Source: Armatimonadota bacterium
Lineage (GTDB): Bacteria; Armatimonadota; UBA5829; DTJY01
DNA: 64,000 nucleotides
Direction of reading: 5' to 3'
NCBI GenBank assembly: GCA_029907255.1
Contig: JARYMF010000013.1
Coordinates: forward strand, 1 to 64,000
Positions 25,409 to 33,504 of the stretch are shown in pieces. The notes beneath the pieces are model-generated. The model saw only the letters and a program-made list of their open reading frames with translations, ran no database searches and was not told where the DNA came from. Both the position numbers and the translations under genes were made by a program. The first letter of the stretch is position 1. Each line of letters begins with the position of its first letter.

Positions 25409-26551
25409 ATGCGTGACGCGCCAATTTTAAGCATTATTCGAAGGATTAAGCCGCTTTCTCCGGGCGACACAATCGGCCGGGCAGCCGAACTTTTGCGCAC
25501 CTCAGGGCTTTCTATGTTGCCGGTTGTTAGCAATGGTCTAATAGTGGGAGTGTTGTCGATTTCTAAGCTGTTAGAGGTCCTTAGCGAGGGTAATGCAAAG
25601 GAAACTGCTGAGCATCCGGTCTCAAGAATAATGTCTCAGAAGGTCATATGCGCGAACAGATACATGAGCATTGGTCAAGCTTCTGAGGTGATGAGGGAAC
25701 ACGGCGTGGACGCACTTCCCATTTTGGATGAGCATGGCATATATCTTGGTGTAATCACCGCATCAGATGTGGCAAGTGCGCTTTCGCTTTCAATCCGACC
25801 ACCAACGGTGGCGGGAATGGCTACACCTTTGGGCGTGTATCTAACGACTGGCCATGTTAGAGCTGGAGCGGGGGACATTGGACTCTTCTTGTCAGGAGTC
25901 TCGCTTATGCTTCTAAATTATTTAGCCATTGGGATAGTATCCGTTTTAGCATGGCTATTGGAAAAAACCTCAGGGTTGCCGTTTTGGTCAGTACTTGTCT
26001 CACCAGTACCTCAGACGACGCCTTTAATGGCAATGCTAAAAAGCATAGTAATAGGGTCTTTTGCGCCCGTGTTTCTAATATTACTAAGGCTGGCTCCGCT
26101 GTCTGGTTATCACGCTGCCGAGCATCAGGTTGTTCATGCCATCGAAAATGGGGAAGCTTTGACCCCTGAACATGTGCAGGCACAGCCGAGGGTGCATCCT
26201 AGGTGTGGAACGAACATAGTAGCTGCGGCCACCTTGTTCTTGATACTTGGGAAGCTATTTTCCATAGAGGTAGCAACTATTATTGCAGTTTTAATATTGG
26301 TGACATCGTGGAAGGTGATAGGTAGTTATTTTCAATATTACGTGACCACAAAACCGCCAACCGAAAAGCAACTAGCAAGCGGGATTCGAGCAGGGAAAGA
26401 ATTGTTGGAACGATATCGCAGCAATCCGGGCTATTATGTGACGGGATGGAGAAGGATTTGGAATACTGGTATGCCCCAGGTAATGCTCGGCGTTGCAGCG
26501 GTAACAACATTAGACCCATTGCTGCACGAGATTCTCCCAGGGGTATTTTAA
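25409..26551 (+). CDS. CBS-pair protein fused to a DUF1385 (YqhQ-like) membrane domain
   Basis: 380 residues. Residues about 8-130 form two CBS domains (MLPVVSNGLIVGVLSISKL, ALPILDEHGIYLGVITASDV), which usually bind adenosyl nucleotides. Residues about 150-360 form a DUF1385 domain: hydrophobic segments flank the metal-like motif YHAAEHQ (234-240) and HPRCGTN (263-269), both hallmarks of the family. DUF1385 proteins are membrane proteins of uncertain role, possibly metal-dependent hydrolases. The fusion suggests control by nucleotide level, an inference. ATG 25409 has no clear ribosome site. The DUF1858 gene follows 19 bases after the stop. Confidence 0.85.
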   Translation: MRDAPILSIIRRIKPLSPGDTIGRAAELLRTSGLSMLPVVSNGLIVGVLSISKLLEVLSEGNAKETAEHPVSRIMSQKVICANRYMSIGQASEVMREHGVDALPILDEHGIYLGVITASDVASALSLSIRPPTVAGMATPLGVYLTTGHVRAGAGDIGLFLSGVSLMLLNYLAIGIVSVLAWLLEKTSGLPFWSVLVSPVPQTTPLMAMLKSIVIGSFAPVFLILLRLAPLSGYHAAEHQVVHAIENGEALTPEHVQAQPRVHPRCGTNIVAAATLFLILGKLFSIEVATIIAVLILVTSWKVIGSYFQYYVTTKPPTEKQLASGIRAGKELLERYRSNPGYYVTGWRRIWNTGMPQVMLGVAAVTTLDPLLHEILPGVF

Positions 26552-26570
26552 TTTGAACGGAGGATTCCTG

Positions 26571-26780
26571 ATGGTTAAAAAAGGCAAAATAACGAAGGAT
26601 ATGACAATAGCTGAGGTGCTTGAGATATGTCCGCGGGCAGTGGAAATATTAAATGCGCATGGCATGGGCTGTTTTGCGTGTATGGCAGCCGAAGCTGAAA
26701 CTATCGAGCAAGGTGCGCTTATGCACAATATGGATGTGCAGGAAATTCTCGACAAACTGAATGCATGCTTGTGTGAATAA
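26571..26780 (+). CDS. DUF1858-domain small protein
   Basis: 69 residues from ATG 26571, with ACGGAGGA 7 bases upstream. The family pattern is clear: KGKITKDMTIAEVLEICPRA, then LNAHGMGCFACMAAEAETIE. The paired cysteines in GCFAC are typical and are proposed in the family to be redox or metal related; its function is not established. Co-transcription with the preceding DUF1385 gene is likely. The argS gene follows 48 bases later with its own TATAAT-like element (26785-26790). Confidence 0.88.
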   Translation: MVKKGKITKDMTIAEVLEICPRAVEILNAHGMGCFACMAAEAETIEQGALMHNMDVQEILDKLNACLCE

Positions 26781-26828
26781 TGACTATAATGTCACAAAAT
26801 ACTTAGATTATCGAAGTGGAATGGAGCA

Positions 26829-28502
26829 ATGGTAAAGAATAAACTTGCGCAAGCTATAGAAAAAGCACTTCAAGAAGCAAAAAAGGCAGGCGAGCTAGCG
26901 TTTGAAAAACTCCCTGACATAACTTTAGAACCTCCTAAAAACAAAGCATTCGGTGATTTCACGACAAATATTGCAATGGTTTTGGCGAGCGAGGTAGGCC
27001 TTAGCCCACGTGAGGTAGCAGCACGCATTGTTGGGCGTATTGGCGACCTCAATGGTTTGATTGAGAAGGTTGAGGTTGCAGGGGCAGGTTATATCAATTT
27101 CTATCTAAGTCCGGTATGGCTTTACGATGTCCTGCGCCGAGTTAGTGCTGAGGGCGATTCATATGGCAGAGCCAACATCGGGCAGGGAGAGAAAGTACAA
27201 GTAGAGTATGTGAGTGCAAATCCGAATGGGCCTATCACGGTGGCACATGCAAGGGGCGGGACAATCGGTGATGTAATTGCAAATTTGCTAGAGGCTCTTG
27301 GTTACGATGTAACCCGCGAGTCGTATATTAATGATGCGCCAACCAGTACGCAGATGCAAAATTTCGGTAAGTCGGTACATGCTAGATATATGCAAGTGTT
27401 AGGGTATGATTGGCCAATGCCGGAAGACGGATATCATGGGGAATATGTTATAGATATTGCCAAAGATATAGTTAAAAAACACGGTGACAAGTTTCTCTCT
27501 TTGCCCGAAGATGAAAGAATCAAAGTTCTTACCGACTTGGCTGAGCAGGAAATGCTCAGCATCCAAAAGGCGGATTTAGAGAGATTTGGCATAAAGTTCG
27601 ATGTCTGGTTCTCTGAGCGTACACTTCATGAGAGTAGCAAAGTCATGAGAGCAGTTGAGAAGCTTCTCGAAAAAGGTTATGCCTACAAAAAAGCTGGTGC
27701 AATCTGGTTGAAGTCAACTGCCTTCGGTGACGATAAGGACCGAACGTTAGTCCGAAGTAATGGCCAGCCTACATATATTGCTTCAGATGCAGCTTACCAT
27801 GCGGATAAATTTGAGCGAGGGTTCCAACACATCATTGACGTGTGGGGTCCAGACCATCACGGCTATGTAACACGAACAAAAGCGGCAATTGCGGCTTTGG
27901 GATACGATCCGGATAAAGTTGAGATTATCATCTACCAGGCGGTACGCCTCTTTTCAGGAGGCGAAATGGTTATGATGTCAAAACGGGCGGGTGACGTTGT
28001 GCTCCTTTCAGAGCTTCTTGATGACGTTGGGAAAGACGCAAGCAGGTTCTTTTTCCTTATGAGAAGCGCTGATAGCACACTGGATTTCGACCTCAAACTA
28101 GCGAAGGAACAATCCGCGGAAAACCCGGTTTACTATGTACAATATGCCCACGCGCGAATTATGAGCATCCTTCGCTTAGCAAAGGAAAACAATATCGAGG
28201 TTCCTGCCGCTGATAAAGCTGATTTGTCGCTGCTTACTCATGAATCCGAAGTTGATTTGATGAAGAAGCTAGCCGAATTTCCCGATTTAGTGCTTCAAGC
28301 AGGGCAATTGCGCGAACCTCATAGGTTGACTAGGTATGCACAAGATTTAGCTGCAATCTTTCACAGTTTTTACACAGACTGCCGAGTAGTAAGCGATGAT
28401 AACGCTCTAACAGCTGCGCGACTAGTTCTAGTGGATGCAACCAGGGTTGTTTTAGCAAACGTTTTGGGTTTGATGGGGGTCTCCGCTCCAGAAAGAATGT
28501 AG
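26829..28502 (+). CDS. argS: Arginyl-tRNA synthetase
   Basis: 557 residues, usual for bacterial ArgRS. It joins arginine to tRNA-Arg. The N-terminal Add-1 domain (GDFTTNIAMVLA), the catalytic Rossmann fold, VWGPDHHGYV, a KMSKS equivalent MSKRAG and the C-terminal anticodon domain (ENPVYYVQYAHARI, LREPHRLTRYAQDLA) are all present. The HIGH-equivalent, usually HVGH after NPTGPL, reads TVAH here (residues 137-140, in GPITVAHARGG). The first His is thus Thr and the Gly is Ala. The rest is intact, so it is presumably functional. Confidence 0.96.
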   Translation: MVKNKLAQAIEKALQEAKKAGELAFEKLPDITLEPPKNKAFGDFTTNIAMVLASEVGLSPREVAARIVGRIGDLNGLIEKVEVAGAGYINFYLSPVWLYDVLRRVSAEGDSYGRANIGQGEKVQVEYVSANPNGPITVAHARGGTIGDVIANLLEALGYDVTRESYINDAPTSTQMQNFGKSVHARYMQVLGYDWPMPEDGYHGEYVIDIAKDIVKKHGDKFLSLPEDERIKVLTDLAEQEMLSIQKADLERFGIKFDVWFSERTLHESSKVMRAVEKLLEKGYAYKKAGAIWLKSTAFGDDKDRTLVRSNGQPTYIASDAAYHADKFERGFQHIIDVWGPDHHGYVTRTKAAIAALGYDPDKVEIIIYQAVRLFSGGEMVMMSKRAGDVVLLSELLDDVGKDASRFFFLMRSADSTLDFDLKLAKEQSAENPVYYVQYAHARIMSILRLAKENNIEVPAADKADLSLLTHESEVDLMKKLAEFPDLVLQAGQLREPHRLTRYAQDLAAIFHSFYTDCRVVSDDNALTAARLVLVDATRVVLANVLGLMGVSAPERM

Positions 28503-28632
28503 CGGGATTTTCGGTGTTTTGCTTTGGAGCATTGTTAGACGGCTTGCAGACACCTAAGTATCGAACACGCAGAGGAACACTGTTTGAGTGGAAGTCGTAT
28601 ACAAAGAGGATACCAATTTTGGGAGCAACATA

Positions 28633-30690
28633 ATGCATTCCAAAGCATTTTACGGAATTTTAATCTTTCTTTTTCTTGGAATTTCAGCATGGGGAGGCAC
28701 GTTTACAGACCGTGATGGCGGTAAGCATCAATGGTATGTGAATGACACCCATACATTAGTGTGGGATGGTAACTCTTATATTCCTTTTGGCGTTGAATTT
28801 ACGCCAAAATACCTCACCGATGCGCAAACTGAAGAAAACCTGGCGGCCGATGAGGCGGAGATTGGTGCGCTCAAGCTTGCTGGTATCTCAGACGTAATCA
28901 TCAAACCTGAAAAAGCATTGAATTCAATTCCACCTTCAGCATTCCAAAGGATTATAGATCTTCTTGAGACTAATGGAATGCATTATGGAATTGAACTCAA
29001 CGATTCGCCATATTCTTCGCTTGTGGGTTGGGTGATTGCGCCTACAAAATATCGTGAGGATGGCATACAAGCAAGGGGCGAGGTTATCAAGAGCATCCCT
29101 GACACTCAGATGGCGTTTTACGTACTTTGCAATGCCATCACTGGAGAAGTAAACCGTCAAGGTCAGGCAACTGTCGCGGTAGACGAAGTGCGAATTTCCG
29201 TAGAAGAGATGCCGGCTGTTACTCAAGTGCTTCTCATCTATCCGCTGAGAAAGATTCGGCAAAGCTCCCCTGAATGGGGATTGCCTGACCTTTGGGCTTC
29301 GTATGACAAGCACCGGGACCATTTAGTGGCATATCTTTCGCAGCTGAAATTTGGACCAGGTCTTCGCTTCTTTGTTGATCCATTCACCGAGCGGCTGGCA
29401 CCTGTTGGCGATACTGAGAGTATGTTTCCAGCATCACCCAGCTTTAGAATCGAGTATTCTTCCTGGCTCTCCCGCAAATATAACAACACGCAGACTCTCA
29501 GTACGCAATGGGCATTGACGGATTATGTAATTAAAACCTACACGGAAGCGGCTCGCCTTATTCCTCTTTGGAGGCAGGGCAGGGGTGTAGGTGAGGTATA
29601 CGATCCTTCTACCAACAAGAGGTACAAGGTTGATCCCACGAGGTCTACTATCTGGCAGGACTTCTTGGAGTTTCGCGAGACCTCGGTTCGAGGGTATATG
29701 AACTCGGTGGCTGATGCTTTGAAGAGGCTTGTGGCGGATGTCCCAGTCGTTTTTACCGGAAATGCCCTTCAGCCGATGTTTCAAAACTCAGACCCAGCAG
29801 GCTATGATGGCTTGGTGGTGCCCAAGCCATTTGACAATCGCACAACGAATCAGCGTGCGGCCGAGGTGCTTTCTCTTGCAGAAAATTCAATGCGGAATAT
29901 TTGGATTCTTTCTCGCATAAGCCCAGCCGCGCCTGGAGAAACAGTCTACCAGAAGAAGGAGGAGCTTTTTGCAGAGCTCAATACACTAAGAAGCCTTGGG
30001 TCCAAGGGCTTTTTCCTTTCTCAGATACCCGCAGAGGCTAAAATTGGCAGTGCAGATTTGCTATTCTGGCTTGCAGAATACGGGAATCTTAGCATATCGG
30101 ATAAGCAGTTTGCTAGCTACAGGCCTCGTGTTGCCTTCTACCCAAAGGATTATGGGGGAATCGGCATAAAGCGATTTAACAGCGGAGTATGGTGGATTCC
30201 TTCGCTCGCCGCTGGACATAAACTCAATTTGGGCGAGGCATATGGTGGATACGTGCTAGCAGGAGTCAGTGGCATGGGGCTCTATATTTGGTCAACTAAA
30301 GGTTCAAGAACTATTACCATAGCTACTCCTCAGCCCATCACATTGACTACCTTAATAGGTGAAAAGACTACGCTAAATCCTTCTAAAGGTAGAGTCGCTA
30401 TTCTTTTGAGTGAAGAGCCAGTTATCGTGGACGGCATACCACCTGAGCAGTTTCTCCCTCTGGAGGTTGTTGTTGGAGCGTTACAAGAACTTGAAAAACT
30501 AATTGAAAAAGCACGTACTAGCGTTCCTGATATTGAGGCGTATGTTCGGCTAGCCGCTCAGGCAAAAAAGCAAATAGAAAAAAACGAGTTTCTTATGAGC
30601 TATGATTTTATTATGGGAGCGATTCAAGAACTGGAACACAGGGTGCGTGCAATGGAGACGGCGCCACCCGGTATGACAGGCGGCATGTAA
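28633..30690 (+). CDS. Secreted glycosidase-like (GH-A/GH42-type barrel) protein
   Basis: 685 residues from ATG 28633, with GGGAG 7 bases upstream; a longer frame from 28588 has no site and would bury the signal peptide. Signal peptide to about residue 20 (LIFLFLGISAWGGTF). The body has a barrel feel: VWDGNSYIPFGVEFTP at the start, DVIIKPEKAL, FVDPFTERLAP, then EYSSWLSRKYNNTQTLSTQW, a pattern familiar from GH42/GH35-like and related clan GH-A proteins. Two catalytic glutamates cannot be assigned with confidence. The C-terminus is an alpha-helical region (QELEKLIEKARTSV). The function is a guess; it might bind or cut plant or bacterial glycans. A dehydrogenase gene follows. Confidence 0.65.
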   Translation: MHSKAFYGILIFLFLGISAWGGTFTDRDGGKHQWYVNDTHTLVWDGNSYIPFGVEFTPKYLTDAQTEENLAADEAEIGALKLAGISDVIIKPEKALNSIPPSAFQRIIDLLETNGMHYGIELNDSPYSSLVGWVIAPTKYREDGIQARGEVIKSIPDTQMAFYVLCNAITGEVNRQGQATVAVDEVRISVEEMPAVTQVLLIYPLRKIRQSSPEWGLPDLWASYDKHRDHLVAYLSQLKFGPGLRFFVDPFTERLAPVGDTESMFPASPSFRIEYSSWLSRKYNNTQTLSTQWALTDYVIKTYTEAARLIPLWRQGRGVGEVYDPSTNKRYKVDPTRSTIWQDFLEFRETSVRGYMNSVADALKRLVADVPVVFTGNALQPMFQNSDPAGYDGLVVPKPFDNRTTNQRAAEVLSLAENSMRNIWILSRISPAAPGETVYQKKEELFAELNTLRSLGSKGFFLSQIPAEAKIGSADLLFWLAEYGNLSISDKQFASYRPRVAFYPKDYGGIGIKRFNSGVWWIPSLAAGHKLNLGEAYGGYVLAGVSGMGLYIWSTKGSRTITIATPQPITLTTLIGEKTTLNPSKGRVAILLSEEPVIVDGIPPEQFLPLEVVVGALQELEKLIEKARTSVPDIEAYVRLAAQAKKQIEKNEFLMSYDFIMGAIQELEHRVRAMETAPPGMTGGM

Positions 30691-30718
30691 AACCTTGACG
30701 GCAAGGAAGGAGCTAGCA

Positions 30719-31732
30719 ATGAAAGCGGTGGTTTTCAACGCTCCAAATGATTTGTATGTTACTGAGCGTCCTCTTCCGGAGATAGGTGACTATGACGCCT
30801 TGGTTAAGGTGGGCGCATGTGGTATATGTGGCACAGATATTCATATTCTTCGTGGCGAACATATTGTCAAGTTTCCGGTCGTGCCTGGCCATGAATTTGC
30901 CGGCGAAGTTGTAGCTGTTGGAAGTAAGGTTGATAATGTAAAGGCTGGCGACCGCGTGACCATTGACCCAAATATCGTTGACAATACTTGCTTTTTCTGC
31001 CGAAGGGGCGAAATCCATCTGTGCAAAAACCTCACCGCCGTTGGCGTGAACTTGGATGGCGGGTTTGCTGAGTATTGCTCTGTTCCTGCAGTTCAATGCT
31101 ATAAGGTTCCTGCAAGCCTTAGCATAGAAGAAGCGGCAATGGTTGAGCCACTCGCATGTTGCATCCACGGCATCGACCAAGCAAAAATTGAGCCAGGGTA
31201 TAATGTAGTTATATTGGGTGCTGGGTTTATCGGTTTGCTAATGGTTCAGCTTGCCAAAATAGCCGGTGCGAAGCACATAATTGTGAGTGAGCCTGACGAG
31301 AGAAAGCGACACCTAGCGGCAAGGTTTGGTTCCGATGTTCAAGTTGACCCAAGGACGCGTAATGTAGCAGCAGAGGTTGGCGAGGTGACGGGCGTTGGCG
31401 CTGACGTAGTTATTGAAGCTGCCGGTATGCCCGAGACAGCTGTACTAGCGATTGATTTGGCACGCCGTGGAGGAACGGTCCTTCAGTTCGGCATGGTGAG
31501 TCCCGACCGGCTGGTCGAAATATCGCCATATCAGATTTATTATAAGGAGCTAACAATTCGTGGGTCATTCGTCAATCCGTTTACACATTCACGAGCAGTT
31601 GAGCTCCTGGCATCTAAGCAAGTGGATGTTATGCCGCTTATAACTCATCGCTTTGGACAAGAAAAAGCCGCAATGGCAATCCAAACAGCACGCACTGGCG
31701 ATGCGATAAAAGTATTGATTATTCCCGATTAG
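30719..31732 (+). CDS. Zinc-dependent alcohol/polyol dehydrogenase (MDR family)
   Basis: 337 residues from ATG 30719 with GGAAGGAG upstream. The catalytic zinc site is marked by Cys37 in GICGTDIH and by GHEFAGEVVAVG. The NAD(P) fold shows VVILGAGFIGLLMVQLAK. The structural zinc loop reads DNTCFFCRRGEIHLC, so three of the usual four cysteines are present and the first is replaced by Asp or Asn. The closest relatives are threonine, sorbitol or galactitol dehydrogenases, but the substrate is not determined. The next gene, a membrane protein, starts 9 bases after the stop, so the pair is likely in one operon. Confidence 0.88.
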   Translation: MKAVVFNAPNDLYVTERPLPEIGDYDALVKVGACGICGTDIHILRGEHIVKFPVVPGHEFAGEVVAVGSKVDNVKAGDRVTIDPNIVDNTCFFCRRGEIHLCKNLTAVGVNLDGGFAEYCSVPAVQCYKVPASLSIEEAAMVEPLACCIHGIDQAKIEPGYNVVILGAGFIGLLMVQLAKIAGAKHIIVSEPDERKRHLAARFGSDVQVDPRTRNVAAEVGEVTGVGADVVIEAAGMPETAVLAIDLARRGGTVLQFGMVSPDRLVEISPYQIYYKELTIRGSFVNPFTHSRAVELLASKQVDVMPLITHRFGQEKAAMAIQTARTGDAIKVLIIPD

Positions 31733-31741
31733 TGAAATAAT

Positions 31742-32464
31742 ATGCCGAGTATTGGAAAAACACTAAAGAAATCATTCGCAGATTCATACGATTACCTAGG
31801 GCTTGTTCTATTTTGCAGCTTTCTATGGTTTGGGATTGTAATCGCAATATTATCAACAGCCAAGCTTCCACTAACCACGCTGGTTCATGTTTTGTTGTTT
31901 ATTGTGTTATGCATATTATTGCTATCACCAATAACTGCCGGTGTGCTGACGGTGGCACGGAAAATCGCCGCAAGGGACGACCCTTCAATACTTGACCTTT
32001 TTCTTGGTTTTAAACACTTCTTAATCCCTGCGTGGAAGCTTGGTACATCAGAAATAGTAATCACGGTATTATTGGTTGGCAATATCTGGTTTTATCTGAC
32101 TCTAACCATGCCTTTGAAATTGGTTTCTGTTTTCTTTTTTTATCTCTTGTTGGCATGGATAATGAGTATGATTTACCATTATCCCTTGTTAATCGAACAG
32201 AATCCGGGTACGCTAAAGATTCTAAAGAGAGGATTTCTGTTAATGCTCGACAATCTGGGCTTTACGACTGTTATATTCCTTGCTATAATCATGCTTACTT
32301 GCCTATGCATCGTCACATTGGTAGGGTTACCTCTTTTATATGCTGGTATGGTAGGAATATTCGCAACCCGGGCTGCAAGAGCGCTTTTCATAAAATACGG
32401 AATTTTGCCGCCTGAGCCTGAGCCCCAACCAGTTACAGATGATGTTTGGAGACTCCCTGACTAG
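31742..32464 (+). CDS. YesL/DUF624-like multi-pass membrane protein
   Basis: 240 residues with about five or six transmembrane segments (LVLFCSFLWFGIVIAIL, VLLFIVLCILLLSPITAGVL, IVITVLLVGNIWFYLTL, LVSVFFFYLLLAWIMSM, TVIFLAIIMLTCLCIVTLVG). ITAGVLTVARKI and the YPLLIEQNPG region resemble YesL/DUF624 proteins, which often sit near carbohydrate genes in Gram-positives. Function unknown. The proline-rich C-terminus is probably cytoplasmic. No ribosome site is evident before the ATG, 9 bases after the dehydrogenase gene, so translational coupling is likely. Confidence 0.7.
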   Translation: MPSIGKTLKKSFADSYDYLGLVLFCSFLWFGIVIAILSTAKLPLTTLVHVLLFIVLCILLLSPITAGVLTVARKIAARDDPSILDLFLGFKHFLIPAWKLGTSEIVITVLLVGNIWFYLTLTMPLKLVSVFFFYLLLAWIMSMIYHYPLLIEQNPGTLKILKRGFLLMLDNLGFTTVIFLAIIMLTCLCIVTLVGLPLLYAGMVGIFATRAARALFIKYGILPPEPEPQPVTDDVWRLPD

Positions 32465-32565
32465 GGAGAGGCAATTAAAATAACCAGTTTGTGGGTGTTT
32501 TAATCCACACCCGGCATAATCATTGTTCAAATTTCAAAGAAAATTGCTCTGAAAGGAACATTGCA

Positions 32566-33504
32566 ATGTCGGAAGTTGTTTGTATTGGAATATTGGTTGC
32601 AGATGTCATTGGGAAACCGGTTACCGAGTATCCCGAGCGGGGAAAACTTGTTTTAGTCGACCGAATGGAGCTTCACAGCGGCGGATGTGCATCAAGCACA
32701 GCGATAGCACTTTCCAAAATAGGAGTGGAGACCGGAGTAATTGGCAAAGTCGGAGACGACGGTTTTGGTGACTTTTTGATAGGGGTTCTAGAACGCGCGG
32801 GCATAGACGCCAGGGGGGTTGTTCGCGACCCCGAGACGGCAACTTCGGCAACGATGGTCATGGTTCACCCAGATGGTGAGCGAAGCTTCATTCATTACCT
32901 TGGAGCAAACGCAACATTGACCGAACAAGATGTTAATTTTGACTTGCTAAAGGGTGCAAAGATATTGCATATTGCAGGGTCATTTTTGATGCCGGCGTTC
33001 GATGGAGAGCCAACAGCAAGGGTTTTGAGGAAAGCAAAGCAAATGGGGCTTACAACCAGTCTTGACACCGCATGGGATTCGAAGGGCCGATGGATGAGTC
33101 TAATCGAACCATGCCTTCCATATGTTGACATAGCAGTTCCAAGTATAGAGGAAGCACGCATGGTAACTGGCAAGCACAATCCGCCTGATGTTGCGGCAGT
33201 GCTAATGGATCATGGAGTGAAAATTGTGGCTCTCAAAATGGGTGAGGAAGGTTGCTACATACGCTCAAAGGATGTTGAGCTTTACATACCGCGGTTTGAC
33301 GTGGTGGCAGTAGATGCATGCGGGGCAGGTGACTGCTTTGCGGCAGGTTTCCTTACCGGCATCTTAAGTGGTTGGGATTTGGAAAAAACAGGTAGGTTTG
33401 CGAATGCTGTTGGCGCCACTTGCGTTATGGCATTAGGCGCAACTACGGGAATTAAAAGTCTAGAGGATACACTATATTTCATGGAGCATACTCCGACATG
33501 TTAA
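32566..33504 (+). CDS. PfkB-family carbohydrate kinase
   Basis: 312 residues from ATG 32566 with GAAAGGAA upstream; the longer in-frame start at 32491 has no site. The ribokinase fold shows a substrate motif (ELHSGGCASSTAIALSKIG), GKVGDDGFGDFL, and the anion-hole signature DACGAGDCFAAGFL near the C-terminus with the catalytic Asp in GAGD. It phosphorylates a sugar or nucleoside; the substrate is not evident. The last 7 bases overlap the start of alaS. Confidence 0.92.
   Translation: MSEVVCIGILVADVIGKPVTEYPERGKLVLVDRMELHSGGCASSTAIALSKIGVETGVIGKVGDDGFGDFLIGVLERAGIDARGVVRDPETATSATMVMVHPDGERSFIHYLGANATLTEQDVNFDLLKGAKILHIAGSFLMPAFDGEPTARVLRKAKQMGLTTSLDTAWDSKGRWMSLIEPCLPYVDIAVPSIEEARMVTGKHNPPDVAAVLMDHGVKIVALKMGEEGCYIRSKDVELYIPRFDVVAVDACGAGDCFAAGFLTGILSGWDLEKTGRFANAVGATCVMALGATTGIKSLEDTLYFMEHTPTC

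Noticed and set aside
33498-33504. Frameshift between the PfkB gene and alaS
   Set aside because: The 7-base overlap is a clean stop/start arrangement with both products full length.
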